Source of the DNA: Aquatica leii
Taxonomy: Eukaryota > Arthropoda > Insecta > Coleoptera > Lampyridae
Direction of reading: 5' to 3'
Assembly: GCA_035610365.1 (NCBI GenBank)
Contig: CM069433.1
Coordinates: 178,452,882 to 178,516,881 of the forward strand
Length of the DNA stretch: 64,000 bases
Part shown: positions 43,867-54,223 of the stretch, in pieces
Layout of the letters: each line of letters starts with the position of its first letter
Position numbering within the stretch: the stretch's first letter is position 1
The notes under the pieces: model-generated
Database searches by the model: none
What the model was told of the DNA's origin: nothing
What the model saw: the letters and a program-made list of their open reading frames with translations, nothing else
Position numbers and translations under genes: made by a program

Positions 43867-44500
43867 ATGTCAATCGAAAGAGATAGATCTCCGATACATA
43901 GAGAACAAATCAATCCTAAAATGATATCTCAAATTGAAATTAATATGGCACGCGATATGCTCCCAGAATATTCGGGTGGCTCGAAGAATTTAGCATATTT
44001 TATTAAACAAGCTGAATGTTATATTAGTATTTTAAAACAAAACCCCGACGACAATTCTTTATTTAATCAATTATTATTTGAACAAATTAAATCTAAATTA
44101 GTAGGCGAAGCTAGAGATTTATTAATTACAAGTTCATGTAATAGGTGGTCAGAATTAAAAGATGCATTATTAAATCGTTTTGGAGCCAAGTTATCAACAA
44201 TTCAACCCTCACAGGGATAACTCAATGAATAAACATTTTAGATCTCAAACATTTCAAAATACCTCAAGAAATTCAAAAAAATTATATTATAAACCAACCC
44301 CAATGTCGATTTCTACAGCAAATACATTCAGACCTCCACAAAATAACTTCTCCCAATCAAGACCAAATTTTATTTCCGAAGAATTATATAATATAGAAGA
44401 TGAAAATAATCAATATAATCACCAACCATCTGATTTATTTGTTTCCCAAGAGTCAGAAAGAAATTTTCAAGTAGAAGCCTCCACAGATTCATTGACTTAA
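43867..44500 (+). pseudogene. Gag of the 297/17.6-like Gypsy
   Basis: The frame from ATG 43867 (MSIERDRSPIHREQ; DMLPEYSGGSKNLAYFIKQAE; WSELKDALLNRFG) is a capsid-type Gag. It ends at a stop near 44218. A second frame (44180-44500) continues with an Asn/Gln/Ser-rich tail and no zinc knuckle, as in several insect elements of this clade. Confidence 0.8.
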
Positions 44501-44505
44501 ACGCT

Positions 44506-46750
44506 TTGTCAAACCAACCAAAATTACCTTTTATTTCAATACCTGGTTTAGAATTAAAAATTTTGATAGATTCAGGAGCATCAAATAGTATAATCAACCC
44601 TGAACCAGCATACAAATACTTTAAAGATTCTTTATTTCAAGAACCATTTAGTATAAGATCTCTTAATAACGTAATAAAAAATGACGAAAATATAATAACT
44701 CTTCTTTTAAATAAATATAATATAGATCATAAATTTATATTTCATGTTATGAAGTGGCACGATCGTTTTGACGCCCTAATTTTCAAAAATCGAAAGCAAA
44801 AATTATTTATGAAGATTACACTCTCCAAATAAACAATATTAAAATTCCATTTTATATAGAACTCAATCCTCAAAATTTTGAACCCTTTGTACATAAATCA
44901 CAAAATTCCATAAAAATTCCAGTAAATATAGAAAACGGAACGGTAATTATACCTGAAACTAAAATTAATAAATTAAAAATTCCTGAATCAATTGTTCAAA
45001 GTAAAAACGGATTTTGTGTTATTCTAAATAATGAAGAAAACAAATTAGAAATACATACATTACATGTACCCGAACAAACAAAAACGCAGTTAAATATTTC
45101 AAAATTAATAAGAATTTCGCATTTAAATACCGAGGAAGAATCAGAAATTTTAAATCTTTGCTCTAAATATCAAGATGTGTTTTATAACGAAAACACAAAT
45201 CTTTCATTTACTAACGCAGTAAAACACAACATACGAACTAAAGATGAAGAACCCATTCATAGTAAATCCTACAGGTATCCATTTCATTTAAAATCAGAAA
45301 TACAGCAACAAATCCAGAAACTCCTGGAGAATAAAATAATAAGACCTTCGATATCACCGTACAGCAGTCCCGTGTGGATAGTACTAAAAAAGACAGATGC
45401 CTCAGGAAAGAAGTAATGGCGACTCGTTATGGATTATAGAAAACTAAATGAAAAGACAATAGAAGATAAATACTCTTTACCTAGGATAGACGAAATTGTG
45501 GACAATTTAGGGAGATGCATGTACTTTACAACATTAGATTTAGCCCAAGGATTTCACCAAATCGAGATGTCTGAGGACGGTATTGAAAACAGCATTTCCT
45601 GTGGACAACGGTCATTACGAGTACGTAAGGATGCCGTTTGGACCTAAGAATGCCCCATCCACATTTCAACGCGTCATGGACAACATATTGCGAGAATTAC
45701 TTGTACAAGTGTTGTTTTGTTTACATGGACGACGTTGTAATTTTTTCAAAATCTTTACACGATCATTTAATCCATATTAGAAATATTTTTGACAAACTTA
45801 AAGAATTTAATTTAAAAAATACAACTAGATAAATCGGAATTCTTGTGCAAGGAAGTTGCATTTTTAGGTCACGTCATCACTGCAGAAGGTGTGAAACCGA
45901 ATCCTTTAAAAATAAAAGCAATCCAAGAATACCCTCTGCCAAAAACAATAAAGGAGATAGAAGCATTTTTAGGATTACAGAAGATTCATCTCAAATTTTG
46001 CTAAAGTTGTATCACCGTTTACAAAATGTTTAAAAAAAAGTGCAAAAATAAACACAGATGACTACAATTATTTAGAAGCATTTCACAAATGTAAAGAATT
46101 ATTAATGAATGCCCCAATTTTATCATATCCAGATTTAATAAAACCATTTCATTTAATCACAGATGCCAGCAATGTAGCAATAGGAAGCGTTTTATCACAG
46201 AATAACCGCCCCATTGCGTGTTTTTCAAGAACCTTAAATTCTGCGGAAAGGAATTATTCCACAATAGAGAGAGAATTACTAGCCATCGTAGATTGAACAA
46301 AACATTTTCGTCCTTATTTATACGGAATACATTTCACAATTGAAATCTTTAGTTTGGTTGTTTTCAATAAAGGATGCAAATTCAAGACTAGTTAAACTAA
46401 GTTAACTAAGATAAGAAGAATTCAATTACACCGTACAGTACAAGAAAGGTAAAGATAATCTAGTTGCCGATGCATTATCACGCATAGAAATAAATACTCG
46501 CGAAAACCATTACCACAAATAGATCAAAACAAATGAAGAAATGGATGAAATTCTAAGTATCAAAAGAAACCGCAAACAATACAGTGCACACAGCAATAGA
46601 AAATCCTGTATTTAATCTCGTAATTTCAGAAAAACCCTTAAATTTATTTGTTAACAGAATTATTATAAAATTAGGAGATAATTACGAAATTAAACATACT
46701 AAGCCATTCAAAAGACACCAATACGAAGTAACAATTAGAAGAGGTCAAGA
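44506..46750 (+). pseudogene. Pol of the 297/17.6-like Gypsy
   Basis: Protease (LKILIDSGASNSIINP) at 44506-44832. RT pieces are at 45177-45416 (SKSYRYPFHLKSEI), 45429-45647 (MDYRKLNEKTIEDKYSLPRID) and about 45690-45832 ([10 protein letters not shown]). An RNase H piece is at 46105-46296 (PFHLITDASNVAIGSVLSQ), and a tether trace with DNLVADALSRIE lies near 46450-46490. A stop at 45415 and several shifts break it. Integrase and everything after it are missing. Confidence 0.85.
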
Positions 46751-46766
46751 AAAGATAAAAACGCTC

Positions 46767-47876
46767 AAACGTTGCAGGAGCGTTACACAGGCCGAAGGGC
46801 ATTACAGTGAACTGCCACAAACCAGTTCCGATCGTAAAAGCTGTTTTTTCACGATCCTTGGGTTCTAATTCTACCTGCCAGTATCCACTCTTTAAATCTA
46901 ACGTAGAAAACCACTGGGATCCTGACAGGGTGTCTAGCGTATCGTCAATTCTGGGTAAAGGGTAGCTGTCCTTTTTGGTCACGTCGTTTAGCTGTCTGTA
47001 GTCTACACAAAACCTCGTTGATCCATCCTTCTTCTTTACGAGTACCACTGGGGATGCCCATGGGCTACTTGAAGGTTCAATCACGCCTTCCCTCTCCATA
47101 TCCGTAATTATTTGTTCGGCTTCTTCTCTTTTTGCCAAAGGAAGTCTCCGTGGATGTTGTCGTATCGGCCGAGCGTCTCCGGTATTAATTTTATGTTTCA
47201 CCACGTTAGTTCTTCCTTTGGAGCCACTCTCCAGCGCGAACACATCTTGGTACTCTTGGATCAACACTTTAACTTTAGCCAGCTGGTCTTAGCTGAGGTT
47301 TTGGCATTTGGTGGTAAGAATGTCCAATAGATGTTGTGGACACTTCTTCGGCGGCGTATCTTCGTTCGTCTTCACACATCTCACAATTTGTGATACTGGC
47401 GTGCATTGGCCTACCACGGTCTTCTTTTTCAACGTTACAGGATCTGAGTTGATGTTTAAGATCCTTACTGGCATCGTGTTCTTTACTCGTACTAAAGTTC
47501 TGCCAACGAGTAGTCCCTTTTCAACTAAGCCGCCCTCCATTGGTTCGATCGCGCGTATGTAGCCTTCCCGGAGACTTCCATCCAGGCGTGCCATCACCAC
47601 ACTTTCATTCCTTGCAGGCAGAGTCACGTCTTCACTCAAGAAGACTCGCACGGCTGCCTTCTCTGACGAATGAAAAGGAATTTCTTAATTGTCGATCTTC
47701 AGGACATCGTTCTTCATACCCAAATGGAACCCATACTTCTTTATCACGTCCATTCCCAGGATAACTTCTTCCGTGATGTCGGCTACCAGTACTTGATGGT
47801 CGAGTACTCCATTTCCCAAACCAATGGTTACTTTAACTTGTCCGTGAGTAGGTATTTCGTCGCCGTCGCCGTTCAA
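46767..47876 (-). pseudogene. Gypsy copy D protease end and RT start
   Basis: 47876-47685 is the end of protease (EVILGMDVIKKYGFHL), ending at a stop. 47651-47289 is the linker (RVFLSEDVTLPARNESVVMA). A stop at 47289 and then 47267 to 46767 gives RT fingers and palm up to FGLCNAPATFER, where foreign sequence begins. It is very similar to copies A and B. Confidence 0.9.
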
Positions 47877-49302
47877 AGTCGTACTGTTACTGGTGATGTC
47901 TTCTCGTTTTCCACTAACATGTCAGGACGAATGATGGTCGTCGTCGCTCCTGTGTCAACTAGTAACCGGACGCTTCTCCCATTGATCTTTCCATCGAGAT
48001 AAATGCTATGCAATTGCTCTCTAGGCGATGCCATTTGGATTGTAATCTCCGGAGTTTGACTAGATGAGATTACTTTTTGTCTCTTTTGCTTGCCTCGTTC
48101 CAAATTTTCTAGCGTTCTTGTAGTCCTTTTCTTAGGTTTGGTACGATGCCGTCGTACATGGCTTATTTCGTCGCAGTTCGAAGCTGTCACTCCTCTTTCC
48201 CGAAGTATTCTTCGCGCTATCTCCTCGATGCTTTCTAGTGTCTGCGCGGGTACTTCTGCAGCACAGCAGAGTCTATGACCATCTCGTTGCGATGGTTGTT
48301 TTTGCTGCTTCAAACCCCAAAGCATGCACCAAAGCGTCATCCAATGTCTACGGTCGAGCTAACCGCAGAATCTGCTGCGTTTCGTTGTCTCGGAGGCCGT
48401 CTACAAAGGTTTGAATAGCCAACTGCTCCAAGAAGGTATCTGGTGCTGTAGGATACGCAAGCCGTGTTAATCTAGCGATGTCAGCCTCAAACTCTTGAAG
48501 ACTTTCGGCAGCTTTCTGAACCCGACTTTTAATTTGAGCCTGGTATACTTGTTGAAGATGAGCATCTCCATATCTCATTTCTAATCGTGATATTAAGAGT
48601 TCGTAATTTTCTTGCAGGTGGTCCGGAATAGTTTGTAAAATTCCAAGCGCTTCCCCACGTAAGGACACTATTAAAGACGTTGCCTTCTGCTTGTTGCTCC
48701 AACCATTAGCTGTAGCTGCGGCTTCAAACTGCTTGTAGTGGGTTGACCATGGAACTTTACTATCAAAATTCGGTGGTACAACTTTGAACTTGTGAGTGTT
48801 TTCTTCTCGATGGTCCATTATTAAATCTTTACTCGTGACACTTCCTTCACCGTGACAATTCATTTGGATCATTCTTTCTTCAAGTAGTTGTATTCTTTCT
48901 CTCAATTTTTTTTCTAGCTTTTGTTCTTATTTGTTTTCCACTTCTTCTATTTTGTCATTCACAGATTCTTCTTTTAAATTTAACATATATATCTGCTTGG
49001 GTTTCTTCTTGAACAGTTTTGATTTGATTTTTTATGCTCGTTTGTATCTCTTTTTTTAATCGTTTAGAATTTTCCATCAACTTTTCTTCTATTTTCTGGG
49101 TATTTTGAAATAATTTGTCTTCGATTTTCTGAGAATTTTCTTCCATTTTCTGCGAATTTTCGTGAAACTTTTCTTCCATTTTTCTTGAACTTTCCGACAG
49201 TTTTTCTTCAATTTTCTGTGAATTTTCGCCCATTTTTCTATTAATCGATTCGAGAATTTCAAGTATTTTTGAATCCATTTTTTTTGCTTGCAAACGCGTC
49301 AC
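47873..49302 (-). pseudogene. Gypsy copy D gag and protease start
   Basis: ATG 49308-49306 region (MPVTRLQAKKMDSK) opens a coiled coil with extra heptad blocks. A stop and shift near 48955-48905 follow. Then come the Gag core (48905-48348) and a degenerate zinc knuckle (ASNCDEISHVRRHRTK), and the protease motif VRLLVDTGATTTIIRP at 47985-47935. Frames are broken at about 48345 and 47875. Confidence 0.88.
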
Positions 49303-49615
49303 CGGCATAAATTTAAATATAACACGAATATAAAGTTTTAAATACACTGCTTTTTAAAATGCAGTTTTTGTATAACACAAAATTTAATAACTATCCACTT
49401 ATTAATATTAAACCACTAGTGTACGGAAACGAATTTAAATAATATCGCGATCGCGCACTTGTTAAAAGAAAAAGTTTAATAAACACTATTTTATACTTTA
49501 TAAATAAACACGCATATCGCGAACAGTTATTTACGCAATCAATTACGGGAGCGATATTAGATTACTTAATGGTATTTACACTAATAAAAACCGCGAACCC
49601 GACACCGACACCACT

Positions 49616-50098
49616 GTTGCGTATTTATTTATTAAAAACTAATTTATTTAAAACGACTAAAAATACGTTTACTTAATCTAGAAATATGTACACTTTTAAA
49701 TTAATTGAACTAATTAAATCTAATAATATTTAATGAAAACACTTACACGAATTTATGTATAACCGTTGTATAACACTATCACTTAAGATAAGATAACGTC
49801 CTCGGATTTCACACTTGTTTGTTTACACTATAAATCACGTTCACTCGATTCGGTGTACACTGTTATTTATTTAAAACTTCGCACGTGCTAATCACTTATT
49901 TATCTTCACTTGAACAATCTTCTAAATACAGCTGCATTCGCGTTACGATAATAACTGACCTACGATCTGTCTCGTCGCTATATATAGACATACGGAAATC
50001 CTTCTCGAGCGTTCCCTACTTTTCGCTATAACTTCTAGAAAATAGATAACAGCTTCTAGAAGGCTCTTGCATTTGCAAGTAATTTCTCAAACGTTTCA
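49616..50098 (-). repeat. 5' LTR of Gypsy copy D
   Basis: 483 bases, inverse of the family LTR. After it, in the minus sense, comes TGGTGTCGGTGTCGGG, the primer-site position. It differs from the LTRs of A and B at many positions and is closest to the solo LTR at 43359. Confidence 0.92.
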
Positions 50099-50102
50099 AT
50101 AT

Positions 50103-50990
50103 TTTTCATCTCCTGAATGGTTTGTCTCCAATAACTAAGATGCGGCGATTTAAGTGACACAGCGCCACGTAATGGTTTGCCAATGTGTGGTATTTTGGTT
50201 CCTCCATTAACGCTGTCCATGACATCAAAATACTTAATTAATGTAGCTGTTTCCTTTGCACGCTCATCCATTGTCACTTGTCCATCAACACTTGTTTCAT
50301 CTAATAAAAATTAAAGTTTATTTAAATTAAGAATATATTCTTTAACTTACTATTTCGGGCCATATATGTTATTGCAGCAGCCATAGAATGACTGAATACT
50401 TGTGTAGCCATAGACACTTTCATTTTTAAGTTTTTGTTTAACTACATGAAAATCTGTAATTTTGGGCAACAGTCGTATGTCACCACTAGCTGCATCAATG
50501 AAATATGCATTTTCGACATCTTTCCATTTAGCTGTGATACTCTTATTATCCTTGGTCCAAACAAAATTTTTATTTAGAAGATTATTACGAATCCCTTTTA
50601 TTAAATGAGGAGGATCATATATTGAGATTATCGGTGTGTCATCTACAACAATGCACCTTTTCGGAGTTTTTCCTTGCTTCAAATATACTGCTCTAGCGTC
50701 TTGTATTATGCTATTCACTGCTGCTCGATTTGTAGCTCCTTGATCACACACTATAGCAACTACATTCAAGCCGGCAGCACGAACTGCTTTTATTGTTGTG
50801 TTTTTAAGGTACTAGTTTTTGTAGTATCCTTGCAATATGTATAAGAAATTGCTTGTTTCCACTTCTTAAAAATTCCCCTAACCATAAATACTAATACATG
50901 ATCAGCTAAGTTTAGAGAATTTTCACTTTCAAAACCATCCATGTCGTTCTTGGTATTCATAGTTATGATTACTTTGCGTATTCTCGTATT
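50103..50990 (-). pseudogene. P-element / THAP9-type transposase remnant
   Basis: The frame 50769-50350 has the RNase H-like core of P-element transposase (VVAIVCDQGATNRAAV, ISIYDPPHLIKGIRNNLL, AYFIDAASGDIRLLPKITDF). An intron with donor A|GTAAGT and acceptor TTTTATTAG (about 50297-50353) separates it from 50296-50103 (MDERAKETATLIKYFDVMDS, GKPLRGAVSL). Upstream, 50990-50780 holds LADHVLVFMVRGIFKKWKQA in another frame. Copy D interrupts it at 50098. The THAP DNA-binding domain is not in the window. Confidence 0.82.
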
Positions 50991-51582
50991 GTATTACTAT
51001 TTCCACAATAATTAGTTAGGTAGTTAAAAATACGTCTAGAAATAATTTTGTTTTTATCACATTCCTCTGATGAAATGTAAATGCGAAACGTATAAAAATT
51101 CTTAATGAATTTGCAAAACTGACGCTTTTACAAATTTTTTTTTAAAAAACGATTTAAACAATTTTTAACTGGTTATAATCGATCATCTCTTATGATTTAA
51201 TCAATAATAGAATCGTCAAAAAGATCAATCAATAATTCTACAAAAGAAGTATCACTTTATCAATTCTTTAATTTAGAAAAATGTAAATTCTGATTACATA
51301 GAAATACCAAAATAAGCTTTTTGTATTAACTTTTTTATTGATTCTACATGACGATTACCATTTCTTATGTAGTTGTATTGTTTCAGGCGCCACTTAAAAA
51401 AATCGGGAAGAAACTATAAAATACTCGCTAAGGAGGGCCAAAGAACGCCGGGATCGAAAAGATAAAAAAATGAAATAATCTAAATTTATTTTATTTGAAT
51501 ACAATTTGGATTATTATTTAAAAATATAGTTTTATGTAATAAAAATTTGTATTTTATTTGATAAAGTTATTTTTTATTAAAA
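50991..51582. other. Intergenic, AT-rich
   Basis: No reading frame, terminal repeat or known element was recognised between the P-element remnant and Gypsy copy B. Confidence 0.4.
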
Positions 51583-51586
51583 ATAT

Positions 51587-52053
51587 TGAAACGTTCAAGA
51601 AATTACGTGCAAGCGCAAGAACCTTCTGGAGGCTGTTATCTAGTTTCTAGAAGATATAGCGAAAAGTAAGGAACGCTCCAGAAAGATTCGCCGATGTCTA
51701 TAAATACGTAAGAAGGAAATCGTAGGTCAGTTATTGCTGGAATGTGAAAGCATGCAGTATTAAGGAGATTATCAAGTTGAAATAAATACGTATCGTTAGC
51801 ACGCGCGGCGTTTTAAATAAATAACAGTGTACACCGAATCGAGTGAACGTGACTTATAGTGTAAACAAATCCGAGGACGTTATCTAATCTTATCTTAAGT
51901 GTATACAACGGTTATACATAAATTATAGTGTAAGTGTTTTTTTATTAGATTTTAGTAGTTCGGTCAATTTAAAAGTATACATATTTCTATAATAAGTAAA
52001 CGTAGTTTTAGTCGTTATAAATAAATTAGTTTTTAACAAATAAAGACGTAACA
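51587..52053 (+). repeat. 5' LTR of Gypsy copy B
   Basis: Starts TGAAACGTTCAAG, ends GACGTAACA, and has TATA-like TCTATAAATACG near 51697. Matches 57773-58239. Confidence 0.95.
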
Positions 52054-52375
52054 AGTGGCGTCAGGTGTTGAGGTATCAAACCGTTCGCGATTTTTAGTGT
52101 GAATACCATTAATTATTTGATATCGCACCCGTAATAAAAACATTGATTACGTAAATAACTTTTAAGTTTGCAATACGCGTGTTTATTTATAAAGTATAAA
52201 ATAGTGTTTATAAAACTTTTTCTTTTAACAAGTACGTGATTGCGATATTAATTAAAGTCGTTTCCGTGGTTTAATATTAACAAGTGGATCGTTATTAAAA
52301 TTTTGTGTTATACAAAAACTGCATTTTAAAAAAAGTAGTGCATTTAAACTTTATATTCGTGTTATATTTAAATTT

Positions 52376-54220
52376 ATGCCGGTGACGCGTTTGCAAGCAG
52401 TTAAAATGGATGCAAAACTATTTGAATTTCTTGAATCGATAAAAAATGGTCAAGAATCGATGAATAGAAAAATGGAAGAAAATTCTCAGAAGATGGAAGA
52501 AAATTCAAGAAAAATGGAAGAAAAACTCTCCGAACATTCTCAGAAAATGGAGGAAAGTTCTAGAAGTTTAAAAGAAGAAATACGAACGAGCATAGAAAAT
52601 CAAATTAAAATTGTTCAAGACGAAACCCAAGCAGACATGTTAAATTTGAAAGAAGAAATTTGCGAATCTGTGAATGAGAAAATAGAAGCAATAGAGGACA
52701 AATTAGAAGACAGAATAAAACTGATTGAAGAAAGAATGAAGCAGATGAATTGTCACGGCGAAGGAAGCGTCACGAGTGAAGATTTAATAATGGACCGTCG
52801 GGAAGAAACCACCCACAAGTTCAAAGTTGTACCACCGAATTTTGATGGTAAAGTTCCATGGTCAACCTACCACAAGCAGTTTGAAGCCGCAGCTACAGCT
52901 AATGGTTGGAGCAACAAGCAGAAAGCGACGTCTTTAATAGTGTCCTTACGTGGAGAAGCGCTGGGAATTTTACAAACTGTTCCGGACCATCTGCAAGAAA
53001 ATTACGAACTCTTAATATCACGATTAGAAATGAGATATGGGGATGCTCATCTTCAACAAGTATACCAAGCTCAAATTAAAAGTCGGGTTCAGAAAGCTGC
53101 CGAAAGTCTTCAAGAGTTTGAGGCTGACATCGCCAGATTAACACGGCTTGCGTATCCTACAGCGCCAGATACCTTCTTGGAGCAATTGGCTATTCAAACC
53201 TTTGTAGATGGCCTCCGAGACAGCGAAACACAGCAGACTCTCCGGTTAGCTCGACCGAAGACATTGGATGACGCTTTGGTGCATGCTTTGGAGTTTGAAG
53301 CAGCAAAACAAGCATCGCAACGAGATGGTCATAGACTCTGCTGTGCTACAGAAGTACCCGCGCAGACACTGGAAAGCATCGAGGAGATAGCGCGACGAAT
53401 ACTTCGGGAAAGAGGAGTGACAGCTTTGAACTGCGATGAAATAGGCCATGTACGACGGCATCGTACCAAACCTAAGAAGAGGACTAGAAGAGCCCTCGAA
53501 AATTTGGAACGAGGCGAGCGAAAGAAACAAAAAGTAATCTTATCTAGTCAAACTCCGGAAGTTACAATCCAAATGGCATCGCCTAGAGAGCAATTGCATA
53601 GCATTTATCTCGATGGAAAGATCAATGGGAGAATCGTCCAGTTACTGGTTGACACGGGAGCGACGAAGACCATCATTCGTCCTGACATGTTATTGGAAAA
53701 CGAGAAGACATCACCAGTAACAGTACGACTTCGAACGGCGACGGGCGACGAAATACCTACTCACGGACAAGTCAAAGTAACCATTGGTTTGGGAAATGGA
53801 GTACTCGACCATCAAGTACTGGTAGCCGACATCACGGAAGAAGTTATCCTGGGAATGGACGTGATAAAGAAGTATGGGTTCCATTTGGATATGAAGAACG
53901 ATGTCCTGAAGATCGACAATGAAGAAATTCCTTTTCATTCGTCAGAGAAGGCAGCCGTGCGAGTCTTGTTGAGTGAAGACGTGATTCTGCCTGCAAGGAC
54001 GGAAAGTGTGGTGATGGCACGCCTGGTTGGAAATCTCCGGGAAGGCTACATACGCGCGATTGAACCAATGGAGGGCGGCTTAGTTGATAAGGGACTACTC
54101 GTTGGCAGAACTTTAGTACGAGTAAAGAACACGATGCCAGTAAGGATCTTAAACATCAACTTAGATCCTGTAACGTTGAAAAAGAAGACCGTGGTAGGCC
54201 AATGCACGCCAGTATCTTAA
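52376..54220 (+). CDS. Gypsy copy B Gag-protease frame
   Basis: 614 codons from MPVTRLQAVKMDAKLFEF. Residues about 20-125 form a coiled coil of ENSQKME-type blocks. The Gag core covers about 145-300 (KFKVVPPNFDG to AIQTFVDGLRD). The zinc-knuckle position near 348-363 reads ALNCDEIGHVRRHRT and keeps only one Cys and the His. The protease motif LLVDTGATKTIIRP lies near 422-435, then ILGMDVIKK and a linker. The frame ends at a TAA where copy A has CAA (PVSQ); beyond it Pol continues in the same frame. It therefore looks like a single Gag-Pol polyprotein with one recent nonsense mutation. Confidence 0.93.
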   Translation: MPVTRLQAVKMDAKLFEFLESIKNGQESMNRKMEENSQKMEENSRKMEEKLSEHSQKMEESSRSLKEEIRTSIENQIKIVQDETQADMLNLKEEICESVNEKIEAIEDKLEDRIKLIEERMKQMNCHGEGSVTSEDLIMDRREETTHKFKVVPPNFDGKVPWSTYHKQFEAAATANGWSNKQKATSLIVSLRGEALGILQTVPDHLQENYELLISRLEMRYGDAHLQQVYQAQIKSRVQKAAESLQEFEADIARLTRLAYPTAPDTFLEQLAIQTFVDGLRDSETQQTLRLARPKTLDDALVHALEFEAAKQASQRDGHRLCCATEVPAQTLESIEEIARRILRERGVTALNCDEIGHVRRHRTKPKKRTRRALENLERGERKKQKVILSSQTPEVTIQMASPREQLHSIYLDGKINGRIVQLLVDTGATKTIIRPDMLLENEKTSPVTVRLRTATGDEIPTHGQVKVTIGLGNGVLDHQVLVADITEEVILGMDVIKKYGFHLDMKNDVLKIDNEEIPFHSSEKAAVRVLLSEDVILPARTESVVMARLVGNLREGYIRAIEPMEGGLVDKGLLVGRTLVRVKNTMPVRILNINLDPVTLKKKTVVGQCTPVS

Positions 54221-54223
54221 ATT

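Larger units (their letters stand above)
42795..46766 (+). mobile_element. Gypsy element of the 297/17.6 type, 3' truncated
   Basis: A 5' LTR-like segment, about 42795-43115, begins AGTTAATTATCG and ends GAGTTAATT, the AGTTA/TAATT ends common in this clade, with TATATAAG near 42990. TGGCGCTGCGAACAG at its end is a likely primer site. Gag, protease, RT and RNase H follow in order, and all frames are broken. It joins the truncated RT of Gypsy copy D at 46766. A solo LTR interrupts the leader. Confidence 0.8.
46767..50098 (-). mobile_element. Gypsy copy D, 3' truncated relative of copies A and B
   Basis: Minus-strand element with a 5' LTR at 49616-50098, leader, gag, protease and RT start. It ends inside RT (..CNAPATFER) at 46767, so its integrase, macro and CCCH regions are gone. 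The ATAT next to the LTR (50099-50102) matches family target preference. It lies within P-element sequence. Confidence 0.9.
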
